Origin: an uncultured Mesocricetibacter sp.
GTDB taxonomy: Bacteria > Pseudomonadota > Gammaproteobacteria > Enterobacterales > Pasteurellaceae
Length of the DNA stretch: 7,498 bases
Reading direction: 5' to 3'
Assembly (NCBI GenBank): GCA_905373425.1
Contig: CAJPST010000111.1
Location: forward strand, 1-7,498
Below the pieces are notes generated by a model. The model did not search any database. It saw only the letters and a program-made list of their open reading frames with translations, and had not been told where the DNA came from. A program made the position numbers and the translations under genes. Of this stretch, positions 1 through 4,650 are shown piece by piece. Each line of letters opens with the position of its first letter. Positions within the stretch are counted from its first letter, which is position 1.

Positions 1-51
1 GCTGAAGTGGCAACCCGCTCGGGAATTGAAACTGTTATCGCTCCCGGCAAT
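1..51 (+). other. proB: Inverted piece of proB (rearrangement or chimera junction)
   Basis: Frame 1 of the plus strand reads AEVATRSGIETVIAPGN. This matches the ProB stretch that normally lies about 25-35 residues downstream of SIAG (E. coli ADVACRAGIDTIIAAG, quoted from memory). The minus strand reads normal ProB from 654 down to about 44. The two orientations share the 8-mer CCGGCAAT at 44-51: it encodes the end of PGN on the plus strand and, as ATTGCCGG, encodes IAG on the minus strand. That is a microhomology inversion or foldback breakpoint. Only one junction is inside the window, so a local ~100-bp inversion cannot be told apart from an inverted duplication or an assembly or amplification chimera. 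Confidence 0.85.
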
Positions 52-654
52 GGAACGGATATGATCGTTAATTTCATTAACCGTTGGAATTAGTCTTGCA
101 TTCGGGTTCTTACGCGGATCGCTGTCAAATAAACCTTGTTGATCGGTCAGTAAATAGAGCTGATCTGCTTGTACTAAAATGGCCACCAGAGCAGACAAAT
201 TGTCATTATCGCCAACTTTAATTTCCGCAGTTGCTACCGCATCGTTTTCATTGATAACCGGAATAATGTGATTATCCAACAAAGCGTGCAGGGTATCGCG
301 AGCATTCAGAAAACGTTCACGATCTTCAATATCGGCACGGGTAAGCAAAATCTGCCCAATGTGGATATCATAAATCGCAAATAGCTGTTCCCAAGTTTGA
401 ATTAGCTGACTTTGCCCCACTGCCGCCAGTAACTGTTTTGATGCAATAGTCGGTGGCAGTTGCGGATGATTGAGGTAATGACGCCCCGCTGCAATCGCGC
501 CTGAAGTGACGATAACCAAGCGAAAACCCGCTTGATGGAGCTGGGCGAATTGCCGCACGATGTCGATCATATGCGGACGATTGAGTTTCGGAGAGCCTTG
601 AGTCAGTGTGCTGGTGCCGAATTTAACGACGATAGTTTTATTACGGTTTTCCAT
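1..654 (-). CDS. proB: Glutamate 5-kinase, N-terminal part, with a rearranged 3' end at the window edge
   Basis: ProB phosphorylates L-glutamate with ATP to gamma-glutamyl phosphate, the first step of proline synthesis, in the cytosol. Read from ATG at 654, residues 1-204 follow the family closely: KFGTSTL (K11, S14), VTSGAIAAG (about 49-57), the glutamate-binding VINENDA (134-140), VGDNDNLSAL (148-157) and LLTDQQGLFDSDPR (168-181). The usual length is about 367 residues. After SIAG (201-204) the family expects a Gly-rich GTGG loop. Here the frame continues open for 14 residues to the edge (SDNSFNSRAG then CHFS) with no family resemblance, because bases 1-51 carry ProB coding sequence on the opposite strand. 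If the junction is real, the product loses the catalytic lysine near residue 217 and the C-terminal PUA domain. No strong Shine-Dalgarno is visible. It is divergent from yjjP. Identity is certain; whether the gene is truly broken is not. Confidence 0.93.
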   Translation of the reverse strand, partial: MENRNKTIVVKFGTSTLTQGSPKLNRPHMIDIVRQFAQLHQAGFRLVIVTSGAIAAGRHYLNHPQLPPTIASKQLLAAVGQSQLIQTWEQLFAIYDIHIGQILLTRADIEDRERFLNARDTLHALLDNHIIPVINENDAVATAEIKVGDNDNLSALVAILVQADQLYLLTDQQGLFDSDPRKNPNARLIPTVNEINDHIRSIAGSDNSFNSRAGCHFS

Positions 655-685
655 AATCTTAGCGGTAAAGAAAAAGTGCTGATAA

Positions 686-715
686 AGTATCATCAAAATT
701 AAAAAAAATCATCAA
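686..715 (-). promoter_or_regulatory. Possible sigma-70 promoter for proB
   Basis: On the minus strand TTGATG (710-715, 4/6 to TTGACA) and GATACT (686-691, 4/6 to TATAAT) are separated by 18 bases in a T-rich context, about 32 bases upstream of the proB ATG. Both hexamers overlap copies of a repeated ATCATCAAAA (689-698 and 708-717). This is weak consensus evidence only. Confidence 0.25.
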
Positions 716-717
716 AA
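689..717 (+). repeat. Short direct repeat ATCATCAAAA x2 upstream of proB
   Basis: ATCATCAAAA occurs at 689-698 and again at 708-717, with a 19-bp period, in the proB-yjjP intergenic region. Two copies spaced close to two helical turns could be binding half-sites, but the sequence is A-rich and could repeat by chance. No known operator is recognised. Confidence 0.4.
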
Positions 718-722
718 AAGTG

Positions 723-731
723 ACCGCACTT
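723..731 (-). repeat. DNA uptake signal sequence (Hin-type USS core)
   Basis: ACCGCACTT is the reverse complement of AAGTGCGGT. It lies in the proB-yjjP intergenic region and forms an inverted pair with the copy at 779-787, 47 bases apart. In Pasteurellaceae the core marks DNA for uptake by competent cells. Confidence 0.9.
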
Positions 732-772
732 TTCTCTTGATTTAGAACAAAATTTCTACCTCAAAAAGGGCA

Positions 773-778
773 TATAAT
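773..778 (+). promoter_or_regulatory. Probable -10 element for yjjP-yjjB
   Basis: A perfect TATAAT at 773-778 precedes the yjjP start region by about 30 bases. Transcription would be expected to start near 785, inside the USS at 779-787. The -35 side is poor: 17 bases upstream there is only AAATTT at 750-755, and TTGATT at 737-742 is too far away. The promoter may need an activator, or the match may be fortuitous in AT-rich DNA. Confidence 0.4.
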
Positions 779-787
779 AAGTGCGGT
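779..787 (+). repeat. DNA uptake signal sequence (Hin-type USS core)
   Basis: AAGTGCGGT is followed by AATTTTT and then a second A/T run, which fits the extended USS consensus with AT-rich segments one and two helical turns downstream. It directly abuts the TATAAT at 773-778 and sits between it and the yjjP ribosome-binding site. Confidence 0.92.
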
Positions 788-795
788 AAATTTTT

Positions 796-801
796 AAAGG
801 G
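796..801 (+). promoter_or_regulatory. Ribosome-binding site of yjjP (start choice)
   Basis: AAAGGG ends only 2 bases before the first in-frame ATG (804), 5 before the second (807) and 11 before the third (813). Spacing disfavours 804 and favours 807, with 813 possible. Confidence 0.5.
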
Positions 802-806
802 AAATG

Positions 807-1598
807 ATGAAAATGCAAAAGCAAGCAACAGATGCGGATAAACAGCGTGAAATTACGCGTTTATGCATACAAACAGCATTATTACTGTTACAACACGGTG
901 TTGAAAGTACGGTGGTGGTGCAAATGGCGAGCCGCCTTGGAGTAGCGTTGGGAGTTGATAGTGTGGAATGCGCCTTAACACCTAATGCGGTGATACTTAG
1001 CACGTTATCCAATAATCATTGCATTACCACTACCCGTAAGAATACGGATAAAGGTATTAATATGCAGGTGGTGACGGAAGTGCAGCGTATTGTCATTGCG
1101 GCGGAGCATCATATTTATGATTTACGCCATGTCAGAGAGAAATTAGATAGGATAAAACCTTTGAAATATAACCGTTATTTGGTTGTGGTGATGGTCGGCT
1201 TATCCTGTGCCTGCTTTTCCCATTTGGCCGGTGGCGATTGGACTATTTTCGGTATTACATTTATCGCTTCAGCATTGGCAATGTATATACGCCAAATCAT
1301 TTCGGCGAGACATTTTAATCCGTTGATTGTATTTGCCGTAACTGCATTTGTGGCCTCATTGGTGGCAGGTTCGGCATTGAAGTACGAGTTGGGCAATGAT
1401 CCGCAGATCGCGCTGGCTTCCAGCGTATTATTATTAGTTCCAGGTTTTCCGTTGGTTAATTCGCTGGCGGATATTTTAAAAGGGCATATTAATATGGGAA
1501 TTGCGCGTTGGGTAATTGCAACCGTTTTAACATTCGGTTCCTGTATCGGCATTGTGTTTGCTTTAAGTTTATTAAATATTACCGGTTGGGGAGCCTGA
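807..1598 (+). CDS. yjjP: ThrE-family exporter, N-terminal-domain subunit YjjP
   Basis: YjjP is one half of a split ThrE-type transporter (DUF1212/ThrE family). E. coli YjjP-YjjB has been implicated in succinate export, and the family includes the Corynebacterium threonine/serine exporter; the substrate here is unknown. The product is 263 residues from 807 (264 if 804 is used), against about 256 in E. coli. Numbered from 804, residues 1-120 form a soluble cytosolic domain with ITRLCIQ, LLQHGVES (28-35) and a segment ending KGINMQVVTEVQ (83-94), all very close to E. coli YjjP. About five hydrophobic segments follow (roughly 124-141, 146-162, 173-191, 202-221, 233-257). The fourth carries the family signature LLLVPGFPLVN (209-219), followed by DILKGHIN. 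yjjB starts 4 bases after the stop, so the two are translated as a pair. Three ATG codons cluster at the start; spacing favours 807. Confidence 0.93.
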   Translation: MKMQKQATDADKQREITRLCIQTALLLLQHGVESTVVVQMASRLGVALGVDSVECALTPNAVILSTLSNNHCITTTRKNTDKGINMQVVTEVQRIVIAAEHHIYDLRHVREKLDRIKPLKYNRYLVVVMVGLSCACFSHLAGGDWTIFGITFIASALAMYIRQIISARHFNPLIVFAVTAFVASLVAGSALKYELGNDPQIALASSVLLLVPGFPLVNSLADILKGHINMGIARWVIATVLTFGSCIGIVFALSLLNITGWGA

Positions 1599-1602
1599 AC
1601 TT

Positions 1603-2067
1603 ATGCAATTGTTACTTTCTTTGTTGGACGATATGTTATTCGCTGCCGTGCCTGCGGTGGGATTTGCGTTGCTGTTTAATGTACCCTCGAAAGCGCTGAT
1701 TTATTGTGCGGTGCTAGGCGCATTGGGGCATGGTTTCCGAATGCTATTGGTACAATGTTCCATGCCATTGGTATTTGCGACTTTCTTTGGGGCGAGTTTG
1801 ATCGGTTTTATCGGCGTGTATTTATCACAACGTTATCTCGCTCATCCTAAAGTGTTTACGGTTGCGGCAATTATTCCGATGGTTCCCGGCGTATATGCCT
1901 ATAAAGCGATGATTGCCATTGTGCAAATTCATCACTACGGATATTCCGATTCTTTAGTGATTCAAATGGTCGATAATTTCATCAAAACCGGTTTTATTCT
2001 CGGCGCATTAGTGTTTGGCTTAGCACTGCCGGGAATGCTCTTTTATCGTCATAAACCTGTGGTGTGA
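1603..2067 (+). CDS. yjjB: ThrE-family exporter, membrane subunit YjjB
   Basis: YjjB supplies the second membrane half of the split ThrE-type exporter (ThrE_2/DUF3815 family) and is expected to act with YjjP in the inner membrane. It has 154 residues, against about 157 in E. coli. There are about five hydrophobic helices (roughly 6-27, 30-48, 55-77, 84-104, 124-147). Conserved stretches include AAVPAVGFALLFNVP (14-28), LGHGFRM (41-47), YLAHPKVFTVAAIIP (78-92) and the signature PMVPGVYAYKAM (92-103). The start is supported by GGGGAG at 1588-1593, which lies inside the end of yjjP 9 bases before the ATG, implying translational coupling. The gene ends 8 bases before a hairpin terminator and converges on tdk. 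Together the two proteins give about ten helices, like single-chain ThrE. Confidence 0.92.
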   Translation: MQLLLSLLDDMLFAAVPAVGFALLFNVPSKALIYCAVLGALGHGFRMLLVQCSMPLVFATFFGASLIGFIGVYLSQRYLAHPKVFTVAAIIPMVPGVYAYKAMIAIVQIHHYGYSDSLVIQMVDNFIKTGFILGALVFGLALPGMLFYRHKPVV

Positions 2068-2075
2068 TGAGAGAT

Positions 2076-2103
2076 AAAGTGCGGTGAAAATTCACCGCAC
2101 TTT
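2076..2103. terminator. Bidirectional terminator made from an inverted USS pair
   Basis: A 13-base arm AAAGTGCGGTGAA (2076-2088) and its exact complement (2091-2103) form a near-perfect hairpin. On the plus strand it is followed by TTTTGA, and on the minus strand by TTTATC, a short T tract. It lies in the 43-base gap between the stops of the convergent yjjB (2067) and tdk (2111). The arms contain the USS cores at 2077-2085 (plus) and 2094-2102 (minus). Closely spaced inverted USS pairs acting as terminators are well documented in H. influenzae. Confidence 0.82.
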
Positions 2104-2110
2104 TGATAGG

Positions 2111-2689
2111 TTAGCCTTCAATTTTTTCTTTGTAATGTTTGCGACAAACGGAAAGGTAGCAATCATTGCCCCCAATTTGAATCTGTTCCCCATCTTTGAC
2201 TACTTCGCCGTTTTCATTTAAACGTAATACGAAATTAGCTTTACGACCGCAATAGCAAATGGTTTTTAGTTCTTCCAGTTGATCTGCCCATGCCAGCAGA
2301 TATTGACTTCCTTCAAATAAATTAGACTGAAAGTCGGTGCGTAAACCATAGCACAGAACCGGAATATTAAGTTTATCTACAACGTCGCTTAGCTGGTACA
2401 CTTGTTGTTTAGTTAGAAATTGTGCTTCATCAACCAAAATACAATGTAATTTGTACTGGCGTATGTGGTCGCTGATTTCTGCCCATAGATCGCTTTCGGG
2501 CTGAAATAACCGAGCTTCCCGATCAATTCCGATACGTGATGTTACCTTGCCGATTCCGAATCTGTCATCAATTGCAGCGGTGTAAATGAGCGTATTCATT
2601 CCACGTTCTTGATAATTATATGCGGACTGTAATAAAGTAGTGGATTTGCCCGCGTTCATTGTGGAGTAATAAAAATAAAGTTTTGCCAT
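2111..2689 (-). CDS. tdk: Thymidine kinase (type II)
   Basis: Tdk phosphorylates thymidine (and deoxyuridine) with ATP to give dTMP, the cytosolic pyrimidine deoxynucleoside salvage step. The product has 192 residues, slightly shorter than E. coli's 205 because the C-terminal tail is reduced. Visible motifs are the P-loop MNAGKST (11-17), the Walker-B-like VDEAQF (86-91) with the probable catalytic base E88, YGLRTDF (114-120), a zinc ribbon with CYC (C145, C147) pairing with CRKH (C182, H185), and the thymidine-binding region IGGNDCYLSVC (172-182). The ATG at 2689 gives the family's MAKLYFYYSTMNAGKS start, although no good Shine-Dalgarno precedes it. It lies 40 bases downstream of the small membrane-protein gene on the same strand and could be co-transcribed with it. 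The hairpin at 2076-2103 ends the unit. Confidence 0.96.
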   Translation of the reverse strand: MAKLYFYYSTMNAGKSTTLLQSAYNYQERGMNTLIYTAAIDDRFGIGKVTSRIGIDREARLFQPESDLWAEISDHIRQYKLHCILVDEAQFLTKQQVYQLSDVVDKLNIPVLCYGLRTDFQSNLFEGSQYLLAWADQLEELKTICYCGRKANFVLRLNENGEVVKDGEQIQIGGNDCYLSVCRKHYKEKIEG

Positions 2690-2721
2690 TGTGAGTGGGA
2701 TTGTGTTTAATGATTAATGTA

Positions 2722-2730
2722 AAGTGCGGT
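2722..2730 (+). repeat. DNA uptake signal sequence (Hin-type USS core)
   Basis: AAGTGCGGT followed by TATTTTTTTA fits the extended USS. It fills part of the 40-base gap between tdk and the small membrane-protein gene, and its last base is the last base of that gene's TAA stop on the minus strand. Confidence 0.92.
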
Positions 2731-2960
2731 TATTTTTTTAGCCATTTCCATACGTAATAGGCAATCAGAGCAGTTAGTGGCGGTAGTGCGGCCAGCATAA
2801 ATACGCCCATCGTGGTTTTTCCACCAACCAAACTGCCCAGTAAAGCCAGATAAGTAACGAATTCGTCACTTGGTGTGGTAAAAGTGAATACACCGATAGC
2901 GGCAAGCATTATAACGCATGCAATCCCTGCGATGCGCATGGCGGTAATTTCTTTCTTCAC
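2730..2960 (-). CDS. Small two-helix membrane protein of unknown function
   Basis: I do not recognise this 76-residue protein. It begins MKKEITAMRI, then has a hydrophobic helix at about 9-29. A loop at about 30-50 (with TTPSDEF, VTYLALL and GGKTT) follows, partly hydrophobic itself. A second helix spans about 51-73, and the tail is KWLKK. Basic residues at both ends suggest a hairpin with both termini in the cytoplasm. There is no cleavable signal peptide or lipobox. The start is GTG at 2960; an AAGGAA Shine-Dalgarno at 2967-2972 with 6-base spacing supports it over the internal ATG at 2939. It sits between tsaD (87-base gap) and tdk (40-base gap) on the same strand. The intact frame, good ribosome-binding site and coherent topology favour a real gene. 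It may belong to a Pasteurellaceae-specific family. No function is inferred. Confidence 0.78.
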   Translation of the reverse strand: MKKEITAMRIAGIACVIMLAAIGVFTFTTPSDEFVTYLALLGSLVGGKTTMGVFMLAALPPLTALIAYYVWKWLKK

Positions 2961-2966
2961 AAATTT

Positions 2967-2972
2967 TTCCTT
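2967..2972 (-). promoter_or_regulatory. Ribosome-binding site fixing the GTG start of the small membrane-protein gene
   Basis: On the minus strand AAGGAA lies 6 bases upstream of GTG (2958-2960), ideal spacing. The first internal ATG is 21 bases further on and has no comparable site. Confidence 0.7.
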
Positions 2973-3011
2973 TTGATTTTTGATGTCAATTTGTTCATCA
3001 ATAGTTGCAAA

Positions 3012-3017
3012 ATTATA
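3012..3017 (-). promoter_or_regulatory. Possible -10 element for the small membrane-protein gene and tdk
   Basis: The minus strand has TATAAT at 3012-3017, directly preceded by TGACTG, in the 87-base tsaD to small-gene gap, giving a leader of about 45 bases to the GTG start. There is no good -35 at 17 bases. A perfect TTGACA lies downstream, but too close to the start to serve. It could give expression independent of tsaD; the evidence is weak. Confidence 0.28.
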
Positions 3018-3047
3018 CAGTCAATCTTCGCTGAGTAGATAATAGCT

Positions 3048-4091
3048 TTAAGACGCTATCGGTTGTAATTGACATATTTCCCAGCGCGGTTTTACATCAA
3101 TCGCCAAATCTGCTTTCTCGCCCTGTTTTAAGCGTAAAAAACCGGTATAGGCAATCATTGCGCCATTATCGGTGCAAAATTGAGGTTGCGGGTAAAAAAC
3201 CTCTCCGTTCAGTTGTTCCATTAACTTAGCAAGGGATTGGCGTAATTGTAGGTTGGCACTTACGCCACCTGCGATAACAAGTCGTTTTAACCCAGTTTCT
3301 TTTAAGGCGCGTTTGCATTTTATCGCCAATGTTTCCACCACTGCGAGCTGGAAAGCGTGGGCTATGTCAGCTTTGGTTTGTTCGCTTAATTCGCCTTCCT
3401 CTTTAATTGCCTGATTAATGCTGTTTGCTGCAAAGGTTTTTAGTCCTGAAAAACTAAAATCCAAACCGGGGCGATCGGTCATTGGGCGCGGAAACACGAA
3501 ACGTTGTGGCGTACCTTGCTCAGCCAGGCGGGCTAACGCCGCACCACCGGGGTAATCCAAACCGAGCAACTTGGCGGTTTTATCGAAAGCCTCTCCCGCT
3601 GCATCATCAATACTTTCACCAAGTAATTGATATTGCCCGACGGCATCGACCCGCACCAACTGTGTATGACCACCTGAAACCAATAGTGCAATAAACGGGA
3701 AGTGCGGTCGGTTTTCAGCTTGTTTTTCCAACATCGGTGCGAGCAAATGTGCTTCCATATGATGTACTCCGACAGCGGGTACATTCCACGCGTAAGCTAA
3801 CGAACGGGCAATAGTTGCGCCTACCAATAACGCGCCAACCAAACCTGGCCCGGCGGTATAAGCAACGCCGTCAATTTCCGCAGCAGTTAAACCGGCTTCC
3901 TTTAATGCCGCTTGGATTAAAGGCGCGGTTTTACGAATATGATCGCGGGAGGCCAGTTCGGGGACCACGCCACCGTAATCTGCATGCAATGCAATTTGGC
4001 TATATAGTTGATTAGCGATAAGCCCTTGTTTTTCGTCATAAATGGCGACACCGGTTTCATCGCATGAGGTTTCGATTCCTAAAATTCGCAT
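3048..4091 (-). CDS. tsaD: tRNA threonylcarbamoyladenosine (t6A37) transferase subunit TsaD
   Basis: TsaD (formerly Gcp/YgjD) works with TsaB and TsaE to transfer the threonylcarbamoyl group, made by TsaC, to A37 of ANN-decoding tRNAs. It is cytosolic and generally essential. The product has 347 residues, slightly longer than E. coli's 337. The N terminus MRILGIETSCDETG is diagnostic. Further motifs are YGGVVPELASRDH (39-51), TAGPGLVGALLVG (79-91), the metal site VHHMEAH (109-115, ligands H111 and H115), VSGGHTQL (138-145), DDAAGEAFDK (162-171), DFSFSGLKT (211-219), IAGGVSAN (273-280) and CTDNG (306-310) with third metal ligand D308. The old annotation as O-sialoglycoprotein endopeptidase is incorrect for this family. 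No clear Shine-Dalgarno precedes the ATG. The gene diverges from rpsU, as in other gammaproteobacteria, and contains a USS at 3700-3708. Confidence 0.97.
   Translation of the reverse strand: MRILGIETSCDETGVAIYDEKQGLIANQLYSQIALHADYGGVVPELASRDHIRKTAPLIQAALKEAGLTAAEIDGVAYTAGPGLVGALLVGATIARSLAYAWNVPAVGVHHMEAHLLAPMLEKQAENRPHFPFIALLVSGGHTQLVRVDAVGQYQLLGESIDDAAGEAFDKTAKLLGLDYPGGAALARLAEQGTPQRFVFPRPMTDRPGLDFSFSGLKTFAANSINQAIKEEGELSEQTKADIAHAFQLAVVETLAIKCKRALKETGLKRLVIAGGVSANLQLRQSLAKLMEQLNGEVFYPQPQFCTDNGAMIAYTGFLRLKQGEKADLAIDVKPRWEICQLQPIAS
3700..3708 (+). repeat. DNA uptake signal sequence inside tsaD
   Basis: AAGTGCGGT is antisense to tsaD and covers the codons for R-P-H-F near residues 128-131. 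That is the poorly conserved segment between the HHMEAH motif and VSGGH, where a USS can be tolerated. Confidence 0.88.
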
Positions 4092-4132
4092 GAGGTTTTT
4101 AACGCTTATTTGTAAAAATTGCCGCTGATTTT

Positions 4133-4141
4133 ACCGCACTT
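4133..4141 (-). repeat. DNA uptake signal sequence (Hin-type USS core)
   Basis: ACCGCACTT lies in the tsaD-rpsU divergent intergenic region, about 42 bases upstream of the tsaD ATG. On the minus strand it is followed by AAAATC, consistent with the AT-rich extension. Confidence 0.9.
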
Positions 4142-4188
4142 TATGAAATTTGTACCGTGGATTTTACAGAAAAAAGATTAAACAACCC

Positions 4189-4218
4189 TTTACTTTTGCC
4201 TATAAACTAGATTAAAAT
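4189..4218 (+). promoter_or_regulatory. Probable sigma-70 promoter of the rpsU-dnaG-rpoD operon
   Basis: TTTACT (4189-4194, 4/6 to TTGACA) and TAAAAT (4213-4218, 5/6 to TATAAT) are 18 bases apart, predicting a start near 4225 and a leader of about 80 bases. The position fits: E. coli drives this operon from promoters just upstream of rpsU. I found no CTG-N10-CAG LexA box here, unlike the LexA-linked E. coli promoter. Confidence 0.45.
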
Positions 4219-4237
4219 TGCGACCTTCATTGAGTTC

Positions 4238-4255
4238 GTCGCTTTATTCGGCGAC
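4238..4255 (+). other. Small hairpin in the rpsU leader
   Basis: GTCGCT (4238-4243) can pair with GGCGAC (4250-4255), including one G-U pair, with a 6-base loop, about 50 bases upstream of the rpsU start. A further GCGAC at 4220-4224 could pair with the same GTCGC in an alternative fold if transcription starts upstream of it. There is no T run after the hairpin, so it is not a terminator. Any role in S21 autoregulation is speculation. Confidence 0.4.
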
Positions 4256-4304
4256 AATAAATTTTGCAAAATATATTTAATCTTAATACCAGAGGTGATG
4301 GCTT

Positions 4305-4520
4305 ATGCCAGTAATTAAAGTACGTGAAAACGAATCATTTGACGTTGCATTACGTCGTTTCAAACGCTCTTGCGAAAAAGCGGGTATTTTAGCTGAAGTT
4401 CGCGCACGCGAGTTCTATGAAAAACCGACAACCATCCGTAAACGCGAAAATGCAACCCGTGCAAAACGTCACGCGAAACGTGTAGCACGCGAAAATGCCC
4501 GTAACACACGTTTATATTAA
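4305..4520 (+). CDS. rpsU: 30S ribosomal protein S21
   Basis: S21 is a small basic protein of the 30S subunit that binds near the 3' end of 16S rRNA and helps initiation on mRNA. The product has 71 residues, exactly the family length. It starts MPVIKVRENESFDVALRRFK, continues through SCEKAGILAEVRAREFYEKP (22-41), and ends in an Arg/Lys-rich helix closing with ENARNTRLY. The start is supported by AGAGGTGAT at 4291-4299, 5 bases before the ATG. It is the first gene of the conserved rpsU-dnaG-rpoD operon. A partial terminator after it lets S21 be made in large excess over primase. Confidence 0.98.
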   Translation: MPVIKVRENESFDVALRRFKRSCEKAGILAEVRAREFYEKPTTIRKRENATRAKRHAKRVARENARNTRLY

Positions 4521-4551
4521 TTAGATTTTAGATTTAATTAAAACTCGAGTT

Positions 4552-4605
4552 AAACAAACCGTGACACCCAAAGGAATCTATCTCTAAGGGATCACGGTTT
4601 TGTTC
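4552..4605 (+). terminator. Attenuator/terminator between rpsU and dnaG (T1-like)
   Basis: AAACCGTGA (4556-4564) pairs perfectly with TCACGGTTT (4592-4600). With one bulged T the stem can extend outward (AACA 4552-4555 with TGTT 4601-4604), and inner CCC (4567-4569) can pair with GGG (4588-4590). The stem runs into TTTTGTTC. The position matches the known E. coli attenuator T1, which cuts readthrough into dnaG. The large central loop and interrupted T tract suggest partial termination. Confidence 0.7.
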
Positions 4606-4640
4606 ATTATCACATTGTTGAATTGTCTGTTTTAATTGAT

Positions 4641-4644
4641 GAGG
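4641..4644 (+). promoter_or_regulatory. Ribosome-binding site deciding the dnaG start
   Basis: GAGG at 4641-4644 lies 6 bases before ATG 4651. The upstream in-frame TTG (4636) and ATG (4639) overlap or precede this site and would add residues absent from E. coli DnaG, so 4651 is preferred. Confidence 0.7.
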
Positions 4645-4650
4645 TTGGCT

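Noticed and set aside
1..654. proB inversion as a programmed phase-variation switch
   Set aside because: The inverted repeat is only 8 bp and no recombinase gene is nearby. A one-off rearrangement or a chimera explains the data more simply.
1175..1552. Minus-strand 125-codon open frame within yjjP
   Set aside because: It is antisense to a clearly recognised YjjP coding sequence, with no plausible start signal; it is a shadow frame.
3482..4015. Open frames on both strands within tsaD (3482-3694, 3533-3784, 3815-4015)
   Set aside because: All overlap the fully conserved tsaD frame and resemble no known protein.
4092..4304. Search for a LexA operator (CTG-N10-CAG) before rpsU
   Set aside because: E. 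coli has one here, but no CTG and CAG with the right spacing were found. The CAG near 4166 has no matching CTG.
4542..4551. 10-bp palindrome AACTCGAGTT after rpsU as an operator
   Set aside because: It is a single short palindrome inside the transcribed spacer with no second copy; chance occurrence is likely.
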